Assembly: GCA_041684965.1 (NCBI GenBank) | Contig: JAWLGR010000007.1 | Location: 1 to 64,000 of the forward strand | DNA: 64,000 nucleotides | DNA from: Mariniphaga sp041684965 | GTDB lineage: Bacteria > Bacteroidota > Bacteroidia > Bacteroidales > Prolixibacteraceae | Reading direction: 5' to 3' | Part shown: piece after piece, positions 18,562 through 27,517 of the stretch | Layout: the number at the start of each line of letters is the position of its first letter | Position numbering within the stretch: the stretch's first letter is position 1 | Translations under genes and position numbers: made by a program | Notes under the pieces: model-generated | Told to the model about the DNA's origin: nothing | What the model saw: only the letters and a program-made list of their open reading frames with translations | The model's database searches: none

Positions 18562-20373
18562 ATGAAAGAAATTAGGAATATAGCCATTATTGCACATGTT
18601 GACCATGGCAAAACCACTCTGGTCGACCGTATGTTGCATCAGGTAAAACTTTTCCGGGAGAACCAGGATATGGGCGATCTTATCCTGGACAGTAACGAGC
18701 TGGAACGGGAACGCGGAATTACCATCTTATCGAAAAATGTCTCCATACGGTACAAGGATACTAAAATAAATATAATCGATACTCCCGGTCACTCCGATTT
18801 TGGCGGAGAGGTGGAGCGGGTGCTTAATATGGCCGATGGTGTGCTGCTGATTGTAGATGCCTTTGAAGGACCTATGCCTCAAACACGCTTTGTATTGCAA
18901 AAAGCAATTGATCTGGGCTTGAAGCCCATTGTAGTGGTTAACAAAGTTGATAAACCAAACTGTACACCCGATATTGCGCACGAGAAGGTTTTCGATTTAA
19001 TGTACAGCCTGGATGCTACCGAAGACCAACTCGATTTTCCTACTGTTTACGGATCGGCAAAAGCCGGATGGATGGGCCCCGACTGGAAAGAAGAAACAAC
19101 CGATGTAAGTTATTTGCTGGATGTTATTCTTGAACATATTCCTGCATCTACCCATAAGGAAGGCACTCTGCAAATGCGCATCACCTCGCTCGATTATTCG
19201 TCTTATACCGGTCGTATTGCCGTTGGAAAGGTTACCCGGGGACAGTTGATTCCGGGGACACCTGTGGCTCTGGTAAAACGTGATGGAAGTATTGTGAAAT
19301 CTTTTACCAAAGAGGTATATCTTTTTGAAGGCCTCGGTAAAGAAAAAACCAGAGAACCTGTGCCCTCAGGTGAAATTTGTGCTGTACTCGGTCTTGAAGG
19401 TTTTGATATCGGCGACACAGTTGCCGATGCCCTGGAACCCGATGGCCTGGAACCTATCAAGGTGGACGAACCTACCATGAGCATGCTGTTCGTGGCAAAT
19501 AATTCACCTTTCTTTGGGAAAGACGGGAAATTTATTACCTCCCGTCAATTACGTGACAGGCTTTACAAGGAAACGGAAAAGAACCTTGCACTACGGGTGG
19601 AAGATACTGCTTCGGCCGATTCATTCATGGTTTTTGGACGCGGAATCCTGCATCTTTCCATTCTCGTGGAAACCATGCGTCGGGAAGGATATGAAATGCA
19701 ACTGGGACAACCTAAGGTAATCATAAAGGAAATTAATGGTACAAAACATGAACCTATTGAATTTCTTACCGTTCAGGTGCCGGAAGAATTTTCCGGAAAA
19801 GTTATCGAACAGGTTACACAGCGTAAGGGTGAAATCATTAACATTGAAGTTAAAAACCAAAGGGCACACCTCGAGTTCAGCATCCCTGCAAGGGGAATTA
19901 TCGGGTTGCGCAACCAGATGCTTACAGCTACCGAAGGTGAAGCTATAATGGCTCATCGCTTTAAAGGTTACGAAGCATGGAAGGGAAACCTTGGCATCCA
20001 TAGGAACGGAGCTTTGATTTCACTCGAGACCGGAACCTCCATTGCTTATTCTATCGATAAAATGCAGGACAGGGGACGCTTCTTTGTTGACCCCGGTGAA
20101 GATGTATATGCCGGGCAGGTTATTGGTGAAAATACCCGGCAGGATGATTTAACCATCAACATTACCAGGACAAAAAAACTCACCAACATGAGAGCTTCCG
20201 GTTCCGATGATAAGGTAAGTATTGCCCCGGCTGTGAAATTCTCACTTGAAGAAGCAATGGAATACATCCGGAATGATGAGTACCTTGAAGTTACACCAAA
20301 AAATATGCGCATCCGTAAGATTCTGCTGAACGAACACGAGCGGAAAAGACAGACTAAAACATCGGCGGAATAG
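18562..20373 (+). CDS. typA: Ribosome-associated GTPase TypA/BipA
   Basis: This translational GTPase binds the ribosome and supports growth at low temperature and under stress. From the ATG at 18562 it has 603 residues, the family length. A TTG nine bases upstream would add three residues and is less likely. GTPase motifs are AHVDHGKT (11-18), RGIT (51-54), DTPGH (73-77) and NKVD (127-130). The C-terminal part includes PARGIIGLRNQMLTATEGEA and DPGEDVYAGQVIGENTR, diagnostic of BipA rather than EF-G or LepA. It appears to be a single-gene unit with its own promoter. Confidence 0.96.
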   Translation: MKEIRNIAIIAHVDHGKTTLVDRMLHQVKLFRENQDMGDLILDSNELERERGITILSKNVSIRYKDTKINIIDTPGHSDFGGEVERVLNMADGVLLIVDAFEGPMPQTRFVLQKAIDLGLKPIVVVNKVDKPNCTPDIAHEKVFDLMYSLDATEDQLDFPTVYGSAKAGWMGPDWKEETTDVSYLLDVILEHIPASTHKEGTLQMRITSLDYSSYTGRIAVGKVTRGQLIPGTPVALVKRDGSIVKSFTKEVYLFEGLGKEKTREPVPSGEICAVLGLEGFDIGDTVADALEPDGLEPIKVDEPTMSMLFVANNSPFFGKDGKFITSRQLRDRLYKETEKNLALRVEDTASADSFMVFGRGILHLSILVETMRREGYEMQLGQPKVIIKEINGTKHEPIEFLTVQVPEEFSGKVIEQVTQRKGEIINIEVKNQRAHLEFSIPARGIIGLRNQMLTATEGEAIMAHRFKGYEAWKGNLGIHRNGALISLETGTSIAYSIDKMQDRGRFFVDPGEDVYAGQVIGENTRQDDLTINITRTKKLTNMRASGSDDKVSIAPAVKFSLEEAMEYIRNDEYLEVTPKNMRIRKILLNEHERKRQTKTSAE

Positions 20374-20661
20374 AGGAATTTATCTTTTTGTCCTGATTCT
20401 GAATTCTCCGTTTCCGGCAGTTATTATGCATGGGGAAAATGCAACTTTATTCTTCAGACACATTGAAGCCCCATAAGCAGTTGCATTTGAATGTATTGCT
20501 CCCGGAGTTAACAACCACTTTGGAGGTGTTAAGTTTATCCCTGTCACTTGGTAAAAATTAAGTTTTTGAAAAATTAATACCGCTTCTTGTGTAATAAACT
20601 GAATATAGGAACCTGATTATTGATTCAATAACTGTAAGGAAAGCCGATTTATCTCCGGATT
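20374..20661. other. Intergenic stretch, no gene recognised
   Basis: The space between typA and the 11-bp hairpin array shows no convincing gene, RNA or terminator. Together with 20761-21055 it makes a long non-coding gap before the propeller operon. Confidence 0.5.
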
Positions 20662-20760
20662 AAATTCGCTACAAACTCGCATTAAATTCGCTACAAATTC
20701 GCGATTTTGCGAATTTGTAGCGAATTTATCGCGAATTTATACCGAATTTGATGAGGAGTT
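20662..20760. repeat. Array of 11-bp units that inverts in the middle (hairpin array A)
   Basis: Nine consecutive 11-base units can be laid out without gaps. Four are forward (AAATTCGCTAC, AAACTCGCATT, AAATTCGCTAC, AAATTCGCGAT). Five are the reverse-complement type (TTTGCGAATTT, GTAGCGAATTT, ATCGCGAATTT, ATACCGAATTT, and a decayed last unit). The centre is a perfect 19-bp inverted repeat, 20684-20702 with 20709-20727, around a GATTTT loop. The outer units pair with a few mismatches. A second array with the same unit occurs at 58432-58541. No U-tract follows, so it is not a typical terminator. Confidence 0.9.
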
Positions 20761-21055
20761 GCTATATCAAAAAGGCAGGTGGTGAGATAAGCAGCTAAAG
20801 CAGGAAGTTTCCGGATGAAATTTTTTCATTTATAAGAACAGAACTCCTTTGGATGGATTTATAGCAAGGCTTCTATGCCACAAATACAAATGCGGGTTTA
20901 CAATAATATCAAATGTAATGGTCCGGAAAACTTTCTCAGGCTTGCATGAAACAATTTAATACCTGTGGGCGCCGTTCGTATCAGATGTTAATAATCTCCT
21001 AATAAAGTGTAAACATATATTACTATTTAGACATGCAATAAATTACATCATTTAA

Positions 21056-21086
21056 TTGTAAATGCCACTTATTGGTTTTATTTTTA
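21056..21086 (+). promoter_or_regulatory. Candidate promoter of the propeller/redox cluster
   Basis: TTG at 21056-21058, a 20-base spacer and TATTTTTA at 21079-21086 resemble the phylum promoter (final G replaced by A). It would give a leader of about 15 bases before the first propeller gene. Confidence 0.4.
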
Positions 21087-21106
21087 GACACTTAATTTAA
21101 AAACAA

Positions 21107-22327
21107 ATGTCGATGCCAAAAAGTGTAGTTTCTCTTTTAATCTTGTTGATATTTAGTAGTTTGTGTCTTTCTGCCCAGCATGTTACCCGGTGGAGGGGAA
21201 TAAATGGAAACGGGGTTTATCCGGAAACGGGATTGCTCAAAGAGTGGCCTGCTGACGGTCCTGAAATAATCTGGCACTTTGAAGGCCTGGGTGAAGGGCA
21301 TTCCTCCCCGGCATTTGCCAATAACCTCGTGTACCTTTCGGGAATGATTGACAAAACAGGTTATGTTTTTGCACTTGATTTAAACGGAAAATTGCAATGG
21401 AAGGTTCCGTATGGAGAAGAATTCACCGAAAGTTATCCGGGTACCCGGTCTACTCCTGTAATTGCGGGTGATTTGCTTTATATTTATTCCGGAAACGGCC
21501 TGCTGACTTGTATGGATGCCAAATCCGGGGCTGTTAAATGGAAGAAAAATTCATTAAGCGATTTTGACGGGAAGAACATTACCTGGGGAGTTACCGAAAC
21601 TGTTTTGGTTGATGGTGATGTGGTTTATCTGACACCCGGAGGGAAGAAAAATAATATTGTGGCATTGAACCGTTTCAATGGTGATCTTGTATGGTCATCT
21701 CCGGGGAAAGGTGAAAAATCAGCCTATTGCACACCCATTGTGGTTGAATTTCCTTCACGTAAATTGCTTGTTACTCATACCGCTGACCATATTCTGGGTC
21801 TGGATGCTTCAAATGGTAAATTGCTGTGGTCGTACCCGCAAACCAACCGTTATAATGTACATGCCAATACACCCGTTTATCATGAGGGCGGATTGTTTTG
21901 CTTCAGCGGATACGGTCAGGGTGGTGTAAAGCTTACCTTAAGTGAAGATGGCAGCAAGGTTGAAAAAGCATGGTTTAATAAAGATCTCGACAGCCGTATA
22001 GGTGGTATCGTGCTGATTGACGGATATCTTTACGGGTCGGGTGATGTTGCAAGGCAGTGGCGTTGTGTAGACTGGCAAACAGGTGAAGAAAAATATGCTT
22101 CCACAGAGATAGGAAAGGGAGTTGTAATTGCTGCAGATGGTATGTTGTACTGCTACAGTGAACGCGGAGAATTGGCCCTGGTAAAGGCAACCCCTGCAGG
22201 TTTTAATATTACTGGCCTTACAAAGGTAAAACTGGGAACAGCCCAGCACTGGTCACATCCGGTTATAAACGACGGCAGGCTGTATGTGAGGCATGGGGAC
22301 GCACTGATTGCATACAAAATCAGGTAG
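21107..22327 (+). CDS. Exported PQQ-like beta-propeller protein 1
   Basis: This 406-residue protein has a signal peptide (about residues 1-23, ending LCLSAQ) and then repeated PQQ_2-type blades with ALDLNGKLQWK, CMDAKSGAVKWKK and LDASNGKLLWSY turns. After the signal it starts WRGINGNGVYPETGLLKEWP, a pattern shared with the next two proteins. True PQQ dehydrogenase features (Ca ligands with catalytic Asp, c-type haem CxxCH) are not seen, so a catalytic quinoprotein role is not supported. It opens the sixteen-gene co-directional cluster. The next gene starts 32 bases after its stop. A binding, scaffolding or electron-transfer partner role in the periplasm is inferred from context only. Confidence 0.88.
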   Translation: MSMPKSVVSLLILLIFSSLCLSAQHVTRWRGINGNGVYPETGLLKEWPADGPEIIWHFEGLGEGHSSPAFANNLVYLSGMIDKTGYVFALDLNGKLQWKVPYGEEFTESYPGTRSTPVIAGDLLYIYSGNGLLTCMDAKSGAVKWKKNSLSDFDGKNITWGVTETVLVDGDVVYLTPGGKKNNIVALNRFNGDLVWSSPGKGEKSAYCTPIVVEFPSRKLLVTHTADHILGLDASNGKLLWSYPQTNRYNVHANTPVYHEGGLFCFSGYGQGGVKLTLSEDGSKVEKAWFNKDLDSRIGGIVLIDGYLYGSGDVARQWRCVDWQTGEEKYASTEIGKGVVIAADGMLYCYSERGELALVKATPAGFNITGLTKVKLGTAQHWSHPVINDGRLYVRHGDALIAYKIR

Positions 22328-22359
22328 AGCTTAATAAAAAATTAATAGATAAGACACTT

Positions 22360-23598
22360 ATGAAGAATGTTATTGGTATTTCCTTTTTTTTATTGATTGC
22401 TTTTTCTTCCAGCGCCCAGTTTGTACAATGGCGCGGACCGGCACGTGATGGCCATTTTACTGAAACGGGATTGATGAAGTCATGGCCGGAGAACGGGCCC
22501 GAATTGATTCTTGAAGTTGAAAATATCGGTAAAGGATGGTCTACACCTATTCCGGAAGGAGATATGATTTATGTCAGTGGCATGATTGATACGTTGGATT
22601 ATTTAACAGCTATTGATTTATCGGGTAAAATTAAGTGGCAGGTGGCTTACGGGCGCTCCTGGAATCAGTCCTTTCCCGATACCCGGAGTACTCCCTTAAT
22701 AGAAGATGACCGGATTTATGTTCAGAGCGGAACCGGAAGAGTGGTTTGCCTTAAACGCGAAACCGGTGAGGAAATATGGGCTGTTGATGTAGACAAGCAA
22801 TTTGAAACGGAATATGGAACATGGGGAAATTCTGAAACACCACTTATTGTTGATGATAAATTGATTTGCACACCAGCTGGTTCAAATACAAGTGCTATTG
22901 CCCTGAATAAAATGACCGGAGAAACAGTATGGCAAACAAAGTCTTTGGGAGGGCCACGTTCTTATGTTTCTTCAACTATCTATAAATTTCAGGACATCAC
23001 ATATATTCTGGCCGCTACAGGGACACATCTTCTGGCAATTAATCCGGAAAATGGAAACATAGTGTGGAATTATAAATATATGAACCCGGAGAAATGGGAA
23101 CGCGTCGGTTTAATCTGGGCAAATACTCCTGTTTACAAAGAGGATGAAATATTTCTTACCATGGGCTATGATTACAATGCAGTAATGCTGAAAATGGATT
23201 CTGCAGGAACTTCTGTTTCAGAAAAGTTTATTGATCATACATTGGATAATCACCATCATGGAGTTATTTTATACGATAATCATTTATATGGTTCAAATTG
23301 GTATAATAACAAACAGGGCCGGTGGGTCTGCATGGTTTGGGATACAGGTGAAATAAAATATGTAGATGATTGGGATACAAAAGGAGCTTTGGTAATGGCC
23401 GATGGAATGCTTTATGCCTACAACGAACGCGGAAATGTGGGGCTGATAAAACCAGGCCCGGATAAGTTTGAAGTGGTAAGTCAGTTTAGAATAACAAAAG
23501 GAGCCGGACCCCATTGGGCGCATCCTTTTATAGCTGACGGGAAGTTGTTTATGCGGCATGGAGAGGTATTGCTGGTTTATGATATTAAAGAAAAATAA
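22360..23598 (+). CDS. Exported PQQ-like beta-propeller protein 2
   Basis: This 412-residue protein is paralogous to the one before it. It has a signal peptide of about 19 residues (ending FSSSAQ), then FVQWRGPARDGHFTETGLMK and blades with AIDLSGKIKWQ, CLKRETGEEIWAV and INPENGNIVWNY. The C-terminal GAGPHWAHPFIADGKLFMRHG closely matches the third paralogue and, less closely, the first. No catalytic residues of known quinoproteins are evident. It is 32 bases after gene 1 and 34 bases before gene 3, so tandem duplication within one transcript is the simplest reading. Confidence 0.88.
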   Translation: MKNVIGISFFLLIAFSSSAQFVQWRGPARDGHFTETGLMKSWPENGPELILEVENIGKGWSTPIPEGDMIYVSGMIDTLDYLTAIDLSGKIKWQVAYGRSWNQSFPDTRSTPLIEDDRIYVQSGTGRVVCLKRETGEEIWAVDVDKQFETEYGTWGNSETPLIVDDKLICTPAGSNTSAIALNKMTGETVWQTKSLGGPRSYVSSTIYKFQDITYILAATGTHLLAINPENGNIVWNYKYMNPEKWERVGLIWANTPVYKEDEIFLTMGYDYNAVMLKMDSAGTSVSEKFIDHTLDNHHHGVILYDNHLYGSNWYNNKQGRWVCMVWDTGEIKYVDDWDTKGALVMADGMLYAYNERGNVGLIKPGPDKFEVVSQFRITKGAGPHWAHPFIADGKLFMRHGEVLLVYDIKEK

Positions 23599-23632
23599 TT
23601 TCTGCATTCAACAGAAAATGTAATTATTTAAA

Positions 23633-24874
23633 ATGAAATTACTGCTGATAGTGATTATATGTTCTTTCTCGCTCACCATGAGTTCACAGGAGCTTGTGGA
23701 ATTCAGGGGGACCCGAAGGACAGGTCATTATCCTGAATCGGGGTTGTTGAAAAAATGGCCGGAATCAGGACCGGAAGTAATTTTAAAAATTAAAGGAATC
23801 AGCAAGGGATTTTCCCAACCTGTAGTAGCTGAAAACAAAATTTTTATTACCGGAATTAAAAAAGAAGGAACAGATATCCTTACAGCTTACAATATGAAAG
23901 GCCAATTGATTTGGGAAACCGCCTATGGCCGGTCATGGATACGTTCTTATCCCGAAAGCCGGTGCACTCCTACTTATGAAAAGGGAAAGCTATATGTTGC
24001 AAGCGGTATGGGGCAACTCAGCTGCATTGATGCCCAATCAGGGGAAATAGTATGGGAAGTTGATGTAATAGAAAACTACGATGGTGAAATCCATATGCAT
24101 GGCGATGCTGAAAGTCCTTTGGTAGTGAATGATATTGTTGTTTATACTACAGGCGGTGAGAAGTATTCCATGGTTGCATTTAATAAAGTAAACGGTACCG
24201 AGGTTTGGAAAGCAAAAAGCCTTGGAGGAGCCAAATCCTATGCCTCTTCAGTTCAGGCCAATAATAACGGAAAAGATATAATTCTGGTGCAAACAACCAA
24301 AAACTTACTGGCAATCAATCCGTTGGATGGAGAAATTGAATGGCACCACAACCTTGACAACTTTTACAGTGGGAGCCAGGGTGAAGGGGCACAGGCTAAT
24401 CCTGCATTGTATTTTAATGATGAAGTATTTGTTACCAGCGGGTACGATCATCCGGCAACTATGTTTTCAATTGCCCATAACAAAAAGCCGGTGACGCTTA
24501 AATGGAAAAATGAAACCTTAAATACACATCATGGAGGTGTAGTTCTGGTTGATGGAAATTTGTACGGTTCCAACTGGCAGCATAATTCACGTGGACGATG
24601 GGCAAGCGTGAACTGGGAATCCGGCGTTACCAACTGGGAAACAGAATGGTACAATAAAGGATCTGTGATTTATGCTGACGGCATGTTGTATATTTATGAG
24701 GAAAAGAGTGGAAATATCGCTTTGGTAGCACCTTCTCCGAAAAAACTTGAAATTGTAAGCACTTTTAAAATGGAAGAGGGAACCGGGCCTCATTGGGCAC
24801 ACCCGGCTATTTACGATGGTAAACTATTTATCCGGCATGGTGATGTGCTCATGGTTTATAATATTAAAGCCTGA
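23633..24874 (+). CDS. Exported PQQ-like beta-propeller protein 3
   Basis: This 413-residue protein is the third tandem paralogue. The signal peptide ends around SLTMSSQ, followed by LVEFRGTRRTGHYPESGLLK and propeller turns such as CIDAQSGEIVWEV and INPLDGEIEWHH. It shares the GxGPHWAHPAIYDGKLFIRHG end with paralogue 2. Its TGA stop at 24872-24874 directly abuts the ATG of the next gene, so the two are almost certainly co-transcribed and may be translationally coupled. The function is unknown. Confidence 0.88.
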   Translation: MKLLLIVIICSFSLTMSSQELVEFRGTRRTGHYPESGLLKKWPESGPEVILKIKGISKGFSQPVVAENKIFITGIKKEGTDILTAYNMKGQLIWETAYGRSWIRSYPESRCTPTYEKGKLYVASGMGQLSCIDAQSGEIVWEVDVIENYDGEIHMHGDAESPLVVNDIVVYTTGGEKYSMVAFNKVNGTEVWKAKSLGGAKSYASSVQANNNGKDIILVQTTKNLLAINPLDGEIEWHHNLDNFYSGSQGEGAQANPALYFNDEVFVTSGYDHPATMFSIAHNKKPVTLKWKNETLNTHHGGVVLVDGNLYGSNWQHNSRGRWASVNWESGVTNWETEWYNKGSVIYADGMLYIYEEKSGNIALVAPSPKKLEIVSTFKMEEGTGPHWAHPAIYDGKLFIRHGDVLMVYNIKA

Positions 24875-26302
24875 ATGGACAGTAAGCAAACGATAAAAAT
24901 CATTACATTCTCCCTGGGCATTATTTCCCTGGGGTTTCTCACCTGGTGGTTATCTGCTGATCCTACCCGTGCTTTTGAAATAAGTATGGAAGGTGCTGAT
25001 AACCGTGGAGCGGGTGTTGAAGCTCAACAGGTGGAAATTGGTGAATTTTTTGACCAGTTTGCCACAGGTTATACAGAGCTGTCGGAGACTTGGCCCCGTT
25101 TCAGAGGCAGTGATTTTGATAATATTTCCAAATCAGATGTCAAACTTATCAGTAAATTTGGTAATGAAGGTGCCAGGATAGTATGGTCGAAAGAGCTTGG
25201 TGAAGGCCATTCCGGAGCAGCTATTTATAAAGGACTTGCCTACCTGCTTGATTATGATGAGGAACAGCGGGCTGATATTTTACGATGCTATTCATTGACC
25301 GACGGTAAAGAGATGTGGCAGCGGGGTTACAGTCTGAATATAAAACGCAATCATGGAATGTCTCGTACCATTCCGGCAGTAACGGAGGATTATATTCTGA
25401 CGATGGGGCCAATGTGTCATGTTATGTGTCTTGATCGTGAAACCGGAGATTTTCTCTGGGGGCTTGATGTGGCAAGGGAATACGAATCGGAAGTCCCCTT
25501 ATGGTATACCGGGCAATGCCCGCTTATTGATGACGGGAAAGCCATTATTGCTACCGGCGGAAAGGCTCTGATGGTGGCTGTTGATTTGGAAACAGGAGAA
25601 AAAATATGGGAAACACCCAATCCCCTCGGGTGGAAAATGTCCCACTCTTCGGTTATGCCATTTACATATGGTGGGCGTAAAATGTATGTATACAGTGCTG
25701 TCGGAGCACTTGTGGGAGTGGCGGCCGATGGCGACGATGCCGGTTCATTGCTCTGGAGTACAACGGTTTGGAATCATTCGGTGATTGCTCCCTCGCCTGT
25801 TTGTATGCCTGATGGAAAAATATTTATGACAGCCGGTTATGGGGCAGGAAGTATGATGGCCCAGTTGATTGAGGAAAATGGTAAGTTCTCGGTTGAGGTA
25901 CTGACTAAATATCCACCTCGTGAAGGACTGGCCTGCGAGCAGCAAACTCCTGTTTACTGGAATGGGCACCTTTTTGGTATAATTCCCAAAGATGGTGGTC
26001 CAAACCGTAACCAGTTGGTTTGTGTCCATCCTGAGGATCCGAAACAAACTGTCTGGACAAGCGGGACTGAAAACCGGTTTGGCCTGGGGCCCTACTTTAT
26101 GGCAGATAATAAGCTTTTTATATTGCGCGATGACGGAACGCTGTTTATTGTACAACCAAGTACTGAAAAGTATATACAGCTCGATGAAGTGAAGGTAATT
26201 GAAGATGGACACGATGCCTGGGCACCGTTTGCAATTGCGGACGGTTACCTGATTATGCGTGATGCCACTACCCTGGTTTGTATTGATTTAAATTTAGAGT
26301 AA
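24875..26302 (+). CDS. Membrane-anchored PQQ-like propeller protein
   Basis: This 475-residue protein has an uncleaved-looking N-terminal helix (about residues 8-27, IITFSLGIISLGFLTWWLSA), then about 45 residues of linker and a propeller starting WPRFRGSDFDNIS. Blades show CYSLTDGKEMWQRG, CLDRETGDFLWGL and AVDLETGEKIWET. It differs from the three upstream paralogues in its anchor and in extra cysteines (GPMCHVMC, TGQCPLI). The gene starts at the base after the previous stop and ends six bases before the NHL-propeller gene. A location on the outer face of the inner membrane is inferred. Confidence 0.87.
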   Translation: MDSKQTIKIITFSLGIISLGFLTWWLSADPTRAFEISMEGADNRGAGVEAQQVEIGEFFDQFATGYTELSETWPRFRGSDFDNISKSDVKLISKFGNEGARIVWSKELGEGHSGAAIYKGLAYLLDYDEEQRADILRCYSLTDGKEMWQRGYSLNIKRNHGMSRTIPAVTEDYILTMGPMCHVMCLDRETGDFLWGLDVAREYESEVPLWYTGQCPLIDDGKAIIATGGKALMVAVDLETGEKIWETPNPLGWKMSHSSVMPFTYGGRKMYVYSAVGALVGVAADGDDAGSLLWSTTVWNHSVIAPSPVCMPDGKIFMTAGYGAGSMMAQLIEENGKFSVEVLTKYPPREGLACEQQTPVYWNGHLFGIIPKDGGPNRNQLVCVHPEDPKQTVWTSGTENRFGLGPYFMADNKLFILRDDGTLFIVQPSTEKYIQLDEVKVIEDGHDAWAPFAIADGYLIMRDATTLVCIDLNLE

Positions 26303-26308
26303 TCAGAA

Positions 26309-27283
26309 ATGAAAAATAAGGGAATTGTTTTTTTTCTTATACTTCTGGCCGCAGTTATTGTTGCAATGATAGTAACGGATTACCGTTCCGACAGGCCGGG
26401 AAAAAGCAAGGCAAACCCTTTTGCCCTGAATCTGGATGCATATAAAACGGTCGATCCTTCATTAATTCATTACAGGGAAGCAAGAAACATAAAACCCGGA
26501 TTTGAAAAACCGGCAGCTATAAAAATTGTCGATGATAAAATTTATGTAGCAGGGGATAATAAGATTAAAATCATTTCACTTTCGGGAAAGCTTCTGGCCG
26601 AATTATCCTTACAGTTTAATCCAAGGGTACTCGATGTATTCCAGGGAAAGATATTTCTGAGTGATGGAAGCCGTATCTATGTTTTTGATGAAGAAGGCAA
26701 TGCATTGCATGAATGGCAGTCGCAGTACCCTGATTCTCACTTTACATCTTTGGCAGCAAATGTAGATAATGTATTTGTAGCCGATGCGGGTAAAAGGAAA
26801 ATATTCCGGTTCTCAGTAAAAGGTGAATTATTAAATGAATTTGATGGTAAAGCTGAAGAGGGGGCCCTCCATGGTTTTATTATTCCAAGCCCTACCTTTG
26901 ATATAGCTATTAATAACGAGAATGAACTCTGGGTTGTAAATCCCGGATTGCATTCGCTGGAAAATTACACTTTCGATGGGAAGTTAAGGGGGCACTGGAA
27001 ACAATCCGGAGTAAATCCTGAAGGCTTTAGTGGTTGCTGTAATCCGAATTATATTGCATTTTTGGAGGATGGACGTTTTGTTACCAGTGAGAAAGGATTG
27101 GTACGGATTAAAACCTATAAACAATCAGGGGAACTTGATGGGGTAGTTGCTGCTCCTGTTAAATTTGCTGAGAATGGCAATGCACCGGATATTGCAGCCG
27201 ACAGCCAAAATAACATTTATGCCCTTGATTTTGATACTAAATTGATACGGGTGTTTACACCCAATGAGTCGGAGGTTCAATAA
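26309..27283 (+). CDS. Anchored NHL/six-bladed propeller protein with a vicinal cysteine pair
   Basis: This 324-residue protein has an N-terminal membrane helix (about residues 5-22) and blades of the NHL type, each with a short hydrophobic strand and a turn such as IISLSGKLLAEL, YVFDEEGNALHEW or FSVKGELLNEF. A striking FSGCCNPNYIAF segment puts two adjacent cysteines at residues 243-244, followed by DGRFVTSEKGLVRIK. Adjacent cysteines are rare and can form a vicinal disulfide or bind metal. The gene lies between the propeller genes and the ferredoxin genes, six bases after its upstream neighbour. Its function is unknown. Confidence 0.83.
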   Translation: MKNKGIVFFLILLAAVIVAMIVTDYRSDRPGKSKANPFALNLDAYKTVDPSLIHYREARNIKPGFEKPAAIKIVDDKIYVAGDNKIKIISLSGKLLAELSLQFNPRVLDVFQGKIFLSDGSRIYVFDEEGNALHEWQSQYPDSHFTSLAANVDNVFVADAGKRKIFRFSVKGELLNEFDGKAEEGALHGFIIPSPTFDIAINNENELWVVNPGLHSLENYTFDGKLRGHWKQSGVNPEGFSGCCNPNYIAFLEDGRFVTSEKGLVRIKTYKQSGELDGVVAAPVKFAENGNAPDIAADSQNNIYALDFDTKLIRVFTPNESEVQ

Positions 27284-27325
27284 ATAGTGATTTGAGCAGT
27301 ATTGGTAAAATGAAAGAATAAAAGA

Positions 27326-27517
27326 ATGAACCGAAAAGATTTTATAAATACAGGAGCCAGGATTTTTATTTTGGGAGGTATGGCAGCTTCTGCCGGGTAC
27401 CTCGCATTCAGTAAAAAAATTGATACTTCCTGCTCCATTTCACCGTCATGTAAAAAATGTGATAGGTTTTCCGGATGTGATTTACCTCAGGCAAAGGAGG
27501 CTGCAGATGGAAAATAA
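27326..27517 (+). CDS. Small Tat-like, Cys-rich protein
   Basis: This 63-residue protein starts MNRKDFINTGARIFILGG, which looks like a Tat signal with an RK pair followed by a hydrophobic stretch. The rest has four cysteines, C36, C42, C45 and C51 (C-x5-C-x2-C-x5-C), enough for one Fe-S cluster or two disulfides. Its first residues parallel those of the next protein (NRREFIQNGARL), suggesting a common export route and origin. The end overlaps the start of the polyferredoxin gene by 11 bases, and the AAAGGAGG that serves that gene lies inside this one. I know of no characterised homologue. Confidence 0.75.
   Translation: MNRKDFINTGARIFILGGMAASAGYLAFSKKIDTSCSISPSCKKCDRFSGCDLPQAKEAADGK

Noticed and set aside
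20662..20760. CRISPR array or ordinary terminator
   Set aside because: Units are 11 bases, contiguous without spacers, and reverse orientation midway. There is no U-tract. The same applies to 58432-58541.
25745..26212. 155-codon minus-strand open frame
   Set aside because: It lies antisense to the anchored propeller gene and has no recognisable domain.
21107..26302. PQQ-dependent alcohol dehydrogenases
   Set aside because: The blades match PQQ_2-type repeats only. No CxxCH haem site or recognisable PQQ/Ca catalytic set was seen, and no pqq biosynthesis genes are present.
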